A program made the translations under genes and the position numbers. DNA of 64,000 bases. Origin: Allobosea vaviloviae. Its GTDB lineage: Bacteria > Pseudomonadota > Alphaproteobacteria > Rhizobiales > Beijerinckiaceae. Of this stretch, positions 43,041 through 51,871 are shown piece by piece; positions within the stretch are counted from its first letter, which is position 1, and every line of letters begins with the position of its first letter. The stretch covers positions 62,001-126,000 of the forward strand of contig NZ_LGSZ01000053.1 of the NCBI RefSeq assembly GCF_001298265.1, given 5' to 3'. Under the pieces are notes generated by a model. That model was not told where the DNA came from and made no database searches. It saw only the letters and a program-made list of their open reading frames with translations.

Positions 43041-44435
43041 ATGAACTATCATCGCTATTTCGGTTCCGCGGCCAGGCCGGTCGAGACCTGTATCGTGGGC
43101 ACCGGCGATTTCGGCCGCAGCTTCCTTGGGCAGGCGCGTCGTGTCCCGCTGATCTCGGCCCGCATCGCCGTCGACATCACGCCGGAACGTGCGGGCGAGG
43201 CCTGGCGCGCGGCGGGGGCCGATCCCCGCGAGATCGCGCTGTGCAGCACAGCGGCCGACGCCAGAGCGGCCTGGGCGAACGGAAAGACGATCGCGGCGGG
43301 CGATCTCGCCTGCGTCGTCGATCTGCCGATCGACGTGGTGATCGAGGCCACCGGCCATCCCGAGGCCGGAGCGCGGCATTCGGCGATCGCGGTCGAAGCC
43401 GGACGTCACCTCGCGCTCGTCTCCAAGGAGGTTGACATCGTCGTTGGCGCCGGCCTTTCGGAGATGGCGCGCGCTCAGGGGCGTGTGGTGACGCCGATCG
43501 ACGGCGACCAGCCGAGCCTGCTGATGGGACAGGTCACCTGGGCCGAGACGCTCGGCTTCACCGTCGTCGCCGCCGGAAAATCGAGCGAATACGACTTCGT
43601 TTTCGATGAATTAGCCGGGACATTGCTGAGCAATGGTCGCGTCGCGCCGGTGACCGGGCTTTCGGAGTGCTGGTCGCTCGACGCGCGGCCCGTGGACGAG
43701 GTCATCGCGCAACGGTCGCGGATGGCCGCGATGCTGCCGCAGCGGACGGTGCCCGACCTCTGCGAATTGCTGATCGCCGCCAATGCGCTGGATCTGCAGC
43801 CTGATCGTCCCGATCTTCATGCGCCGATCCTGCGGATCAGCGAGGTTCCCGACGCCTTCGCGACCCTCGCGGATGGCGGCGTGCTGGCGGGCGAGCGGCG
43901 CATCGACGTGTTCAACTGCCTGAGGCGCCCCGACGAGATCAGCTTTGCCGGCGGCGTCTTCGTCGTCGTGCGCTGCGAGGATGCCGCCTCCTGGGCGATC
44001 TTGCGCGAGAAGGGCCACGTCCTCTCCCGCAGCGGCGCCACCGCCATGCTGTATCTGCCGCGTCATGTGCTGGGGCTGGAGGCTGCGACCAGCGTTCTGG
44101 AAGCCGGCATCCTCGGCGTGTCCAGCGGCGCCGAGAGGCCCAAGCCCCGCTTCGATCTGGCGGCAAAGGCCGACGCCGATCTGCCCGCCGGCACGATCCT
44201 GACCGCGAGCGGCCATCATCACAGCATCGCCGATGTCTCGGGCTATGCCGTGCCCGGCGCCGCGCTGGGCCGCGGGGTGCCGGCGCCCTATTATCTCGCG
44301 GCCAACAGGCGCCTGGTCAGGCCGGTTGCGAAAGGCGCCCTCATCGCCTGCGACGACGTCGAGATCGCCGAGGATTCGATGCTGGCGACGCTGCGGCGGC
44401 GTCAGGACCAGATGTTCTTCGGCGCGGGCGCATAG
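43041..44435 (+). CDS. NAD(P)-dependent oxidoreductase with C-terminal SAF domain (homoserine-dehydrogenase-like)
   Basis: 464 aa. N-terminal Rossmann domain with CIVGTGDFGRSFLGQA and VVDLPIDVVIEATGHPEAGARHS, then LALVSKEVDIVVG and the substrate domain starting VTPIDGDQPSLLMGQVTWAETLG, as in homoserine-dehydrogenase-like catabolic proteins. The C-terminal SAF domain (about residues 375-450) has DLPAGTILTASGHHHSIAD and KGALIACDDVEIAEDS. Relatives are often annotated as oxidoreductases or misnamed FlgA; the reaction is unknown. Preceded by operator copy 2. Confidence 0.82.
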   Translation: MNYHRYFGSAARPVETCIVGTGDFGRSFLGQARRVPLISARIAVDITPERAGEAWRAAGADPREIALCSTAADARAAWANGKTIAAGDLACVVDLPIDVVIEATGHPEAGARHSAIAVEAGRHLALVSKEVDIVVGAGLSEMARAQGRVVTPIDGDQPSLLMGQVTWAETLGFTVVAAGKSSEYDFVFDELAGTLLSNGRVAPVTGLSECWSLDARPVDEVIAQRSRMAAMLPQRTVPDLCELLIAANALDLQPDRPDLHAPILRISEVPDAFATLADGGVLAGERRIDVFNCLRRPDEISFAGGVFVVVRCEDAASWAILREKGHVLSRSGATAMLYLPRHVLGLEAATSVLEAGILGVSSGAERPKPRFDLAAKADADLPAGTILTASGHHHSIADVSGYAVPGAALGRGVPAPYYLAANRRLVRPVAKGALIACDDVEIAEDSMLATLRRRQDQMFFGAGA

Positions 44436-44597
44436 CCATGGCCCAGGCGCCGTCATCCCGCGAAAAACGTCATCTGTGGAGAAAATGGCATTGGAGATTT
44501 GCCGTCTCGCGCAGCGAATGGCGTGCGGCGGAATGCGGATTGGCCTAGACTGGGATCCTCCCGGGTGGGCTAGAAGCCTTTCTGTCTTGAGCCGGAG

Positions 44598-44611
44598 TCT
44601 TGCGTCCAAGA
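44598..44611. promoter_or_regulatory. GntR-type operator, copy 3
   Basis: TCTTG-CGTC-CAAGA (arms extend to GTCTTG/CAAGAC), 43 bp before the GntR gene. Same half-sites and spacing as copies 1 and 2 with a different centre, consistent with autoregulation. Confidence 0.75.
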
Positions 44612-44653
44612 CTTGAACGCCTCGGATGGGTACGAAAGGCGGCGTGACCGTTC

Positions 44654-45400
44654 ATGACAGACCTCCAGGATCGAACGCCCCTGCAAGCCCTGCTGGCCAA
44701 GACGCCGCTGTCCGACGATGCCCGTCGCAAGGGTCAGCTCCACGGCAACACCGTCAAGCATCTGCGCAACCTGATCGTCACCGGCGTGCTGGCGCCCGGC
44801 GCCCGCCTGAATGAGAGAGAGTTGTGCGAGGAGATCGGCGTGTCGCGCACACCGATCCGCGAGGCGATCAAGACGCTCGTCCAGGAAGGCCTCCTGCGCG
44901 CGCTGCCCAACCAGTCTCCCGTCGTATCCGATCTCGATATCGAGGAAATCCAGGCGCTGATCGACGTCGTCAGCACCATCGAGGGCCTGGCCGGCGAACT
45001 CGCTGCAGCCCAGGTCGGCGAAGAGGCCATCGCCGAGGTCGGGCTGCTGCATTACCAGATGATGCTGCACCACACGCGCGACGAGCTTCCCGCCTATTTC
45101 GAAGCCAACAAGGCCTTCCATCGGCGCATCATCGAGCTCTCGCGCAATTCCGTTCTGATCTGGGTCTGGGAGCTGCTGGCGCTACGCGTCGACCGGGCGC
45201 GCTACACATCCAATCTCTGGCCGGCCCGCTGGGAGAAGGCGATCGAGGAACACCAGTTGATCCTCGATGCGCTCACCGCCCGCGACCCCGCGCGGACCGG
45301 GCAGGCGCTGCGCGCGCATGTGCGCAACGGTCTCTCCACGCTGGTCGCCGCGCTGCAGGCGAAACAGGGTGGGCCGCGATCCCCAGCGGATACCCCCTGA
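44654..45400 (+). CDS. GntR-family (FadR/FCD type) transcriptional regulator
   Basis: 248 aa. Winged helix NTVKHLRNLIVTGVLAPGARLNERELCEEIGVSRTPIREAIKTLVQEGLL (in parts), then an FCD domain with His-rich LLHYQMMLHH and ANKAFHRRIIELSRN, where FCD proteins bind a metal and a small acid. Three TCTTG-N4-CAAGA sites upstream of this gene and two neighbours suggest a local catabolic repressor. Confidence 0.92.
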   Translation: MTDLQDRTPLQALLAKTPLSDDARRKGQLHGNTVKHLRNLIVTGVLAPGARLNERELCEEIGVSRTPIREAIKTLVQEGLLRALPNQSPVVSDLDIEEIQALIDVVSTIEGLAGELAAAQVGEEAIAEVGLLHYQMMLHHTRDELPAYFEANKAFHRRIIELSRNSVLIWVWELLALRVDRARYTSNLWPARWEKAIEEHQLILDALTARDPARTGQALRAHVRNGLSTLVAALQAKQGGPRSPADTP

Positions 45401-45427
45401 TTCCGATCCGGGATCGGCTAGCGTCCG

Positions 45428-46195
45428 TCAGAGCACCGACGACATCCCGCCGTCGACATAGATGATCTGGCCGTTGACGTAATCGGATGCAGCCGAGGCC
45501 AGGAACACCGCCGCGCCGACGAGTTCTCCTGGCTTGCCCCAGCGCCGCGCCGGCGTGCGGCCCTTCACCCAGGCGTCGAAGGTTGGGTTGTCGATCAGCG
45601 CCTGGTTCATGTCGGTGATCATGTAGCCCGGCCCGATCGCATTGGCCTGGATGCCGGCCTCGGCCCATTCGGCAGCCATCGCCCGCGTCAGCATCTTGAT
45701 GCCGCCCTTGGCGACCGTGTAGGGCGCCACCGTCGCGCGCGCGAGTTCGCTGGTCAGCGAGCCGATATTGATGACCTTGCCAGCTCCACGCGCGATCATC
45801 CGCTTGGCCGCCTCGCGCCCGATCATGAAGGCCGAGGTCAGATTGGTGTCGATCACGCGCTGCCAGTCGGCCGTGGCGAGCTCGACCATCGGCTTGCGGA
45901 ACTGGATGCCGGCATTGTTGACGAGAATGTCGACCGCGATGCCAGACGCGTCGAAACCCTCGAAAGCGCGGATGATCGCGGCCTCGTCGGTGACGTTGAA
46001 CGCTGCCGGTTCGGCCTGGTGACCGGCCGCCCTGAATTCGGAGACGGCCTCGTCCACCCGCGCGGGATCGGTGCCGTTCACGAGGATGCGGGCACCCGCG
46101 ACGGCGAGCCCTTCAGCCATGGCACGGCCGAGGCCACGGGACGAGCCTGTGACGAGCGCGGTCTTGCCCGAGAGATCGAAGAGGGGATTGGTCAT
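45428..46195 (-). CDS. SDR-family oxidoreductase, gluconate 5-dehydrogenase-like
   Basis: 255 aa classical SDR. Cofactor motif TALVTGSSRGLGRAMAEGL (TGxxxGxG with an Arg, favouring NADP), NNAGIQFRKPM, active-site YTVAKGG (Tyr-x-x-x-Lys), Ser in INIGSLTSELAR. FDLSGKTALVTG and the ITDMNQALIDNP segment are typical of Ga5DH/IdnO, which interconverts gluconate and 5-ketogluconate. ATG at 46195. Convergent with the GntR gene. Confidence 0.86.
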   Translation of the reverse strand: MTNPLFDLSGKTALVTGSSRGLGRAMAEGLAVAGARILVNGTDPARVDEAVSEFRAAGHQAEPAAFNVTDEAAIIRAFEGFDASGIAVDILVNNAGIQFRKPMVELATADWQRVIDTNLTSAFMIGREAAKRMIARGAGKVINIGSLTSELARATVAPYTVAKGGIKMLTRAMAAEWAEAGIQANAIGPGYMITDMNQALIDNPTFDAWVKGRTPARRWGKPGELVGAAVFLASAASDYVNGQIIYVDGGMSSVL

Positions 46196-46240
46196 GGACG
46201 CCGTTCTCCAGCAATGATTGTGATGCGAAGCAACCTCGCC

Positions 46241-46352
46241 GTCATCCCGGACAAGCCGCGTCAGCGGCACCGATCCGGGATCCATGCCGGAGCGTTCCCG
46301 GCAAGGTTCAGGCATGGATCCCGGGTCTGCGCTTCGCTTCGCCCGGGATGAC
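46241..46352. repeat. GTCAT...ATGAC palindromic element (copy 7)
   Basis: GTCATCCCGGACAAGCCGCG ... GGATCCATGCCGGAGCG ... CATGGATCCCGGGTC ... GCCCGGGATGAC. Closest to copy 1 at 1531, 45 kb away. Lies after the stop of the dehydratase gene and before the SDR gene. Confidence 0.88.
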
Positions 46353-46383
46353 GGCGCGAATCTGAACAGGCCGAGAGCAGAGA

Positions 46384-47583
46384 CTACAGGCTGGAGCGGC
46401 GGACGGTGAGGTCGGACCGTTCGAACACGGCCGGCAACAGCTCGACGCCGAGGCCGGGGCCTTCCATTGGCAGGACATGGCCGTCCTTGATCGTCGGCAT
46501 CGTCGTGACCAGCTCGTTGTACCAGCCGGTGTAGAAGGCGCGCACGGATTCCTGGATCAGCGTGTTGGGCTGGCTGAAGGAGGCGTGGATCGCCGCGATG
46601 AAGCCGACCGGGCCGATGCAGTCATGCGGCGCGAAGGGGCGGTGATAGGTCTCCGCCATCGCCGCGATCTTGCGCCCCTCGGTCAGGCCGCCGGTCCAGC
46701 AGAGATCCGCCATGACGATGTGCATCGCGTCGCGGTCGAGCATCTCCTTGTAGGGGAAGCGAGAACCCAGCGTCTCGCTGGCGCAGACCGACACGGTGGT
46801 CGAGCGGGCGAATTCCGCCAGCGCCTGCGGCGAGTTCATCCGGATCGGGTCCTCGTACCAGCTCGGCTCGTACTGCTCGAGCACGCGGGCGATCTTGATC
46901 GCGGTCGGCAGGTTCCAGAGCGAATGCAGCTCGACCATGATCTCGATCTTGTCGCCCACCGCCTTGCGGATCTTCTCGAAGGGCTCGCACGCCTTGCGCA
47001 TCTGCTCGGGCGTGATGAACAGGCCTTGGTTCTCGATGGCGGCAGGATCGAACGGCCAGATCTTCATCGCCGTGATGCCGCTCTCCAGCAGGCTCTCGGC
47101 GACCGCATCGGCCCGGTTCATGAAGCCGCCGAGATCCTCATAGGGGCCTTCGGTCGCGCCGAGGTTCCAGGTCGAGACCGGCTTGATGTTCTGCGAGCGG
47201 ACATAATTATAGCCGGCACAGGTGTTGTAGATCCGCTGCTTGTCGCGGCACAGGCCGCCGAGCATCTGGTGTACCGGCTGGCCGCAGACCTTGCCGAACA
47301 CGTCCCACAGCGCGATGTCGACCGCCGAGGTCGCCCGCGACTCGACGCCGGTCGAGGCCTGCGCCATCGGCAGGTTGGTCATCTCCTTGTGCAGCGCCTC
47401 GATATGCAGCGGGTTCTTGCCGAGCAGCCGCATCGCCAGCGTGTCGTGCAGATGGGCCTCGACCGCGCCTGCGCCATAGAAGGTCTCGCCCAGCCCGATG
47501 ATGCCCGCGTCGGTGTGGACGCGCACCCACAGCACATTGGCGAACTCATCCGTCCGCAGCGTCTCGATGGCGGTGATCTTCAT
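46384..47583 (-). CDS. enolase-superfamily enzyme (mandelate racemase/muconate lactonising type), probable sugar-acid dehydratase
   Basis: 399 aa. N-terminal capping domain KITAIETLRTDEFANVLWVRVHTDAG and GLGETFYG; barrel with MKIWPF (Lys), VELHSLWN and WYEDPIRM (metal-ligand Glu positions), CASETLGSRF, VMADLCWTGGL and APHDCIGPVGF with the His. This Lys/His arrangement fits acid-sugar dehydratases, but the substrate cannot be read. AGGGAGG precedes the ATG at 47583; the frame extends to 47721 without support. Divergent from a second GntR gene. Confidence 0.87.
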   Translation of the reverse strand: MKITAIETLRTDEFANVLWVRVHTDAGIIGLGETFYGAGAVEAHLHDTLAMRLLGKNPLHIEALHKEMTNLPMAQASTGVESRATSAVDIALWDVFGKVCGQPVHQMLGGLCRDKQRIYNTCAGYNYVRSQNIKPVSTWNLGATEGPYEDLGGFMNRADAVAESLLESGITAMKIWPFDPAAIENQGLFITPEQMRKACEPFEKIRKAVGDKIEIMVELHSLWNLPTAIKIARVLEQYEPSWYEDPIRMNSPQALAEFARSTTVSVCASETLGSRFPYKEMLDRDAMHIVMADLCWTGGLTEGRKIAAMAETYHRPFAPHDCIGPVGFIAAIHASFSQPNTLIQESVRAFYTGWYNELVTTMPTIKDGHVLPMEGPGLGVELLPAVFERSDLTVRRSSL

Positions 47584-47707
47584 GCCTGCCTCCCTGGCGG
47601 CGCGCTCTTCGACGGCCGTCGAGGGCCATGGAACGCTGTGATTGACGCCCGATCGTGGCAGGGCCTTTCGGCGCCGACGGACCGAGCGGAGGCAAGCATA
47701 ACGACGC

Positions 47708-47723
47708 TTGTAAAATATCACAA
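47708..47723. promoter_or_regulatory. possible GntR operator (TTGT-N8-ACAA)
   Basis: TTGTAAAATATCACAA in an AT-rich patch of the 220-bp divergent region between the dehydratase gene and the GntR gene. The only dyad-like site there, with short arms, so a weak call. Confidence 0.4.
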
Positions 47724-47803
47724 TATGTTTAGTCTCGATCGCGGATGGCGCCGCTCAACGAGCTCCACCGTGGAGAAAACGACATGGCAGGGCTGCAAAC
47801 CAC

Positions 47804-48562
47804 ATGGCCAAGCGCGTGAACCGGCCGAAACTGGTCGAGGCGGATGAAGGCGCGACGCCGCGCCGCAACCGCGTCAACCTGTTCGAACTGGCCTATGAGC
47901 GCATCGAGGAACTGCTCATCCGCGGCGAACTCGCGCCCGGCCGCTTCCTCGCCATGCAGGATCTTCAGGACATCACCGGCTTCGGCCGCACCCCGGTCCA
48001 CCACGCCGTCAACCGCCTCGCAGCCGACACGCTGATCGTCATCCGCCCGCGCCACGGCCTGCAGATCGCGCCGATCGATCTCGCCCGCGAGCGCGTGCTC
48101 CTGCATCTGCGCCGCGATATCGAGCGCTTCGTCATCAGGCTCGCAGCCGAGCGCGCCGGCCCCTCGCATCGCAACCAGATGCTGCATATGGAGCGCTTGC
48201 TGCGCGAGAAGCGCGACGGGCTGACGCTCGCGGAATTCAACGGACTCGACCGCCGGATCGACAAGATGGTGCTGGCCGCGGCTGGAGAGCCCTTCCTCGA
48301 ACATACGCTGCGGCCGCTGCACACGATCTTCCGGCGCATCGGCTTCATCTATCACGCCCATATGACGGACAGGCCCAGCCTCGAAGGCACGATCGACCAC
48401 CATATCGCCGTGTTGAACGCGATCGCGACGCGCAATGTCGAACGCGCGGTCTCGGCCTCCGACGCGCTGATCGCCTTCGTCGACGGCATGTTCGACGAGA
48501 TGGAGACCCGCATCGACCCCTCCCTGCTCGACTGCAGCGTCGAGCCGCTGCTGAACACCTGA
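47804..48562 (+). CDS. GntR-family transcriptional regulator (second of the block)
   Basis: 252 aa. Winged helix: LFELAYERIEELLIRGELAPGRFL, then MQDLQDITGFGRTPVHHAVNRLAADTLIVIRPRHGL. An FCD-like C-terminal domain follows with HRNQMLHMERLL and IDHHIAVLNAI. Divergent from the dehydratase gene and first of a plus-strand run continuing with the hydroxyacid dehydrogenase and ABC importer, all plausible targets. Confidence 0.9.
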   Translation: MAKRVNRPKLVEADEGATPRRNRVNLFELAYERIEELLIRGELAPGRFLAMQDLQDITGFGRTPVHHAVNRLAADTLIVIRPRHGLQIAPIDLARERVLLHLRRDIERFVIRLAAERAGPSHRNQMLHMERLLREKRDGLTLAEFNGLDRRIDKMVLAAAGEPFLEHTLRPLHTIFRRIGFIYHAHMTDRPSLEGTIDHHIAVLNAIATRNVERAVSASDALIAFVDGMFDEMETRIDPSLLDCSVEPLLNT

Positions 48563-48594
48563 CCGACCCGTCCAGAGACACGAGACACCGCCCC

Positions 48595-49581
48595 ATGCGC
48601 ATCATCTTTCACGGCGACAACGCCGCCTCCTTCAGCAAGGGCTTCGCCGAGCTCGTCGGCAGCGAGGCACAGGTCCGGATCCTGCCCGATGTACTCGCGA
48701 CGCCCGCAGATCAGGAGGCCTATGCGCAGGCCGATGCCATCATCGGCGTGAAGTTCGATGCCGGCCTGCCCAAGCCGGCTGGCCTCAAGCTCTTCCATGT
48801 GCCGGGCGCCGGTTACGACGCCGTCGATCTCGCGCGGCTGCCGGCTCAGACGAGCGTCTGCAACTGCTTCGGCCACGAGCAGGCCATCGCCGAATACGTC
48901 ATGAGCGCGCTGCTTGCGCGCGCCATCCCACTGAGCGATGCCGACCAGAAGCTGCGCCGCGGCGACTGGGCCTATTGGGCCGGCTCGCCCGACCGCGTCC
49001 ATGGCGAGATCGCCGGCCAAACCATCGGCCTGCTCGGCTTCGGCCATATCGGCAAGGCGATCGCGCGCCGCGCCAAGGCCTTCGAGATGCAGGTCCATGT
49101 CGCCAACCGCAGCCCGGTCGCGGTCTCCGACCTCGTCGACCGCGCCTTCACGCTCGACCAACTCGCCGAATTCTGCGGCTCGGTCGACGCCGTCATCGTC
49201 TCAGTTCCGCTGACGGCGGACACCACCGGCATCGTGGGTGCCGCAGAGTTCGCGGCGATGAAACCCGATGCGGTCATCGTCAATGTCGGGCGCGGCCCGA
49301 CCATTGACGAAACCGCCCTGTTCGAGGCGCTTCAGGCCGGCCGGATCGGCGGCGCGATCATCGATACATGGTATCGCTACCCAAGCGCGGCCGAGCCTCA
49401 CATTTTACCATCCAAACTGGCTTTCCATGAGCTTTCAAACGTTTTAATGACACCGCACATGTCGGGCTGGACGGATGGCACCATTCGCCGCCGCCAGCAG
49501 ACCATGGCGGACAACATCAAGCGGTGCCTCGAAGGCTCCGCTCTCACCAATGTCGTGCGAGAGGGCCGCTCCGACGCCTGA
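48595..49581 (+). CDS. D-2-hydroxyacid dehydrogenase family protein, altered active site
   Basis: 328 aa NAD(P)-binding protein. Rossmann GQTIGLLGFGHIGKAIARRA; substrate Arg in VNVGRGPTIDE; His in MTPHMSGWTDG. Where the catalytic Glu normally sits (D-V-F-E-x-E-P) this protein has IIDTWYRYPSAAEPH, so the Glu of the Glu-His pair is missing or moved. Lies 32 bp after the GntR gene and 70 bp before the binding-protein gene. Bases 49380-49450 are unusually AT-rich for the window. Confidence 0.88.
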   Translation: MRIIFHGDNAASFSKGFAELVGSEAQVRILPDVLATPADQEAYAQADAIIGVKFDAGLPKPAGLKLFHVPGAGYDAVDLARLPAQTSVCNCFGHEQAIAEYVMSALLARAIPLSDADQKLRRGDWAYWAGSPDRVHGEIAGQTIGLLGFGHIGKAIARRAKAFEMQVHVANRSPVAVSDLVDRAFTLDQLAEFCGSVDAVIVSVPLTADTTGIVGAAEFAAMKPDAVIVNVGRGPTIDETALFEALQAGRIGGAIIDTWYRYPSAAEPHILPSKLAFHELSNVLMTPHMSGWTDGTIRRRQQTMADNIKRCLEGSALTNVVREGRSDA

Positions 49582-49651
49582 TCGCGACCGAAACCGGCCA
49601 AACGAAGCCGGAACAACACAAAACATCCAGTCAAACCGAGGAAACGGCACC

Positions 49652-50455
49652 ATGAACCTGATGAAACATCTCAAGATCGCCGGCACGTTGCTGGCGCTCA
49701 GTGCCGGCGTATTCGCCGCCGGCCAGGCCTCCGCCCAGTCGATCACCGACATCATCAAGCGCGGCTCCGTGAAGGTCGGCGTGCTGATCGGCGCCCCGCC
49801 CTATGGCTCGGTGGACTCGCAGGGCAACGCCATCGGCTACGATGCCGACGTCATCGCGCTGGTCGGCAAATATCTCGGCGTCAAGGTCGAGATGGTGCAG
49901 CTGACCCCGCCGGCCCGCATCCCCGCGCTCGAAGCCAACAAGGTCGACTTCCTTGTTGCGACGCTGGCCCCGACGCCCGAGCGCGCCAAGGCCGTGATGT
50001 TCTCGATTCCCTACAGCGCCTTCCAGACCGGCATTTACGCCAAGAAGAACCTCGCGGTGAAAACCTGGGCCGATCTCAAGGGCAAGAAGGTCGGCGTCAA
50101 CCGCGGCTCCAGCGTCGAGCGCGAGTTCACCAGCCGCGAGAAGGAACTGAACCTCACCATCCTGCGCTTCGAGGACGACGCCACCGTGATGCAGGCGCTG
50201 TTCTCCGGGCAGGTCGAGGCCATCGCCGGCCCCGATGCCCAGGCCAACGCGGCCATGAAGGCCCGCGGCGAAACCGAGACCGAGCTGAAGTTCGTCTTCG
50301 GCATCCAGCCCAACTCGATGACCATGCGTAAGGACGCCTACGAACTGCGCCAGTGGCTCAACAACTTGATCTACTACATCAAGCAGAACGGCGAGCTCGA
50401 CGCGATCTCGCAGAAGTGGGTCGGCAGCCCGCTGCCCCCGCTCCCGACCTTCTAA
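49652..50455 (+). CDS. polar-amino-acid-type ABC transporter substrate-binding protein
   Basis: 267 aa family 3 solute-binding protein. Sec signal MNLMKHLKIAGTLLALSAGVFAAGQASA-QS; ligand-binding fold starting GSVKVGVLIGAPPYGSVDSQGNAIGYDADVIALVGKYLG, then RIPALEANKVDFLVATLAPTPERAKAVMFS and KKVGVNRGSSVERE. GAGGAAAC precedes the ATG. Members bind amino acids, opines or related acids. A strong hairpin separates it from the permease genes. Confidence 0.93.
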   Translation: MNLMKHLKIAGTLLALSAGVFAAGQASAQSITDIIKRGSVKVGVLIGAPPYGSVDSQGNAIGYDADVIALVGKYLGVKVEMVQLTPPARIPALEANKVDFLVATLAPTPERAKAVMFSIPYSAFQTGIYAKKNLAVKTWADLKGKKVGVNRGSSVEREFTSREKELNLTILRFEDDATVMQALFSGQVEAIAGPDAQANAAMKARGETETELKFVFGIQPNSMTMRKDAYELRQWLNNLIYYIKQNGELDAISQKWVGSPLPPLPTF

Positions 50456-50470
50456 TTCGGCACATCACCA

Positions 50471-50500
50471 CGCCGGTGCGCCTCGCGCACCGGCGATTTT
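50471..50500 (+). terminator. intra-operon hairpin after the binding-protein gene
   Basis: Perfect 11-bp stem CGCCGGTGCGC-CTC-GCGCACCGGCG then ATTTTCG, 15 bp after the stop. Probably a partial terminator or 3' stabiliser, so that more binding protein than permease is made. Confidence 0.8.
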
Positions 50501-50528
50501 CGCCTCAGAAGGCTGAAGGAGCGCACCT

Positions 50529-51218
50529 TTGCTCTTCCAAGACGTGGTTTCCAGATGGCCGATGATCCTCAACGGGGTCATGCTGACGATCGGCCTGTCG
50601 TTTGTCGCGATCGGGCTCGGCATCGTGCTGGCGACGCTGATGAGCGCATGGCGCAGCCTGGCCGGCGCCTGGGCCGGCTACATCGTCGACGCCTATGTCG
50701 AACTGATGCGCAACACGCCCTTCCTTGTGCAGCTCTTCATGATCTTCTTCGGACTGCCGCAGATCGGCATCCGCATGAACGGCCTCGAAGCCTCGCTTCT
50801 GGCGATGACGCTCAACCTCGCCGCCTATGCGACCGAGATTATCCGGGCCGGCGTCGATTCGATTCATAAGTCGCAGGTCGAGGCTGGGCTGGCCCTGGCG
50901 CTGAGCCGGCGGCAGGTTTTCCAGTACGTCATCCTGCAGCCGGCTTTCGCCCGGGTTTGGCCGGCGCTGTCGAGCCAGTTCGTCTTGATGATGCTTGCTT
51001 CCAGCATCTGTTCCTTCGTCTCGGTTCAGGAGCTTTCCGGCACGGCCGCGATCATCGAGGCGGACACGTTCCGCAGCTTCGAGACCTACATCGTCGTCAC
51101 CGTGGTCTACCTCCTTCTCGCGCTCACGCTGAAGCTGTTCCTGAACTGGCTCGGGCACAAGATTTTCCCGCAGGTCTCCGGGCTGGCCCGGCTGGACGCC
51201 AAGGCGGAGGCAGCCTGA
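50529..51218 (+). CDS. amino-acid-type ABC transporter permease 1
   Basis: 229 aa HisM/HisQ-type permease starting at a TTG, which is supported by AAGGAG 8 nt upstream. MILNGVMLTIGLSFVAIGLGIVLATLMSAW; MRNTPFLVQLFMIFFGLPQIG; the EAA region GVDSIHKSQVEAGLALALSRRQVFQYVILQPAF. The next permease gene starts within its stop (TGATG). Confidence 0.93.
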   Translation: MLFQDVVSRWPMILNGVMLTIGLSFVAIGLGIVLATLMSAWRSLAGAWAGYIVDAYVELMRNTPFLVQLFMIFFGLPQIGIRMNGLEASLLAMTLNLAAYATEIIRAGVDSIHKSQVEAGLALALSRRQVFQYVILQPAFARVWPALSSQFVLMMLASSICSFVSVQELSGTAAIIEADTFRSFETYIVVTVVYLLLALTLKLFLNWLGHKIFPQVSGLARLDAKAEAA

Positions 51219-51871
51219 TGACCACCTTCGGTTGGCCCGAGGCCTATTTCATCCTGCGTGCGGCAAGCTGGACGCTGGCGCTCACCGCCATCGCCTTCGT
51301 CATCGGCAGCCTCATCGGTGGCGTCTTCGCGATCATGCGCCTGTCGCGCATCAAGCTGCTGCGCCGTTTCGCTGCAGGCTACATCCTGGTGGTGCAGTCC
51401 ATCCCGGTGCTCATGGTCTTGTTCATGAGCTATTACGGGCTGTCTGCCGCCGGCGTCGAACTGCCGCCATTTCTCGCAGCCTCGGCCTCGCTGGCGGTCT
51501 ACGCCTCGGCCTATCTGGCGGAGATCTGGCGCGGCTCGATCGAATCCGTGCCGCGCCAGCAATGGGAGGCCTCGGCATCCCTGGCGCTGACGACCAGCCA
51601 GCAATACCGCTACATCATCCTGCCGCAGGCCCTGCGGATCTCGCTGCCGCCGACCGTCGGCTTCCTCGTGCAGCTCGTGAAGAACACCTCCATCGTCCAG
51701 GTCGTCGGCTTCGTCGACCTGATGCGCGCCGGTATGCTGGTCAACAACGCGACCTATCAGGCCTTCCAGATCTTCACCCTGGTGGCCGCGATCTATTTCG
51801 CGATCTGTTTTCCGCTGTCCCGGCTCAGCCGCCATCTTGAAAAGGTGATGAATGCCAGCCGTTCTCATTGA
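51218..51871 (+). CDS. amino-acid-type ABC transporter permease 2
   Basis: 217 aa. LRAASWTLALTAIAFVIGSLIGGVFAIMR; VVQSIPVLMVLFMSYYGL; EAA loop ESVPRQQWEASASLALTTSQQYRYIILPQAL; KNTSIVQVVGFVDLMRAG. Overlaps the ATPase gene by 20 bp. Confidence 0.93.
   Translation: MTTFGWPEAYFILRAASWTLALTAIAFVIGSLIGGVFAIMRLSRIKLLRRFAAGYILVVQSIPVLMVLFMSYYGLSAAGVELPPFLAASASLAVYASAYLAEIWRGSIESVPRQQWEASASLALTTSQQYRYIILPQALRISLPPTVGFLVQLVKNTSIVQVVGFVDLMRAGMLVNNATYQAFQIFTLVAAIYFAICFPLSRLSRHLEKVMNASRSH

Noticed and set aside
46477-47847. Plus-strand 456-codon frame opposite the dehydratase gene
   Set aside because: Antisense shadow; the minus-strand frame has full enolase-superfamily motifs and a ribosome site.
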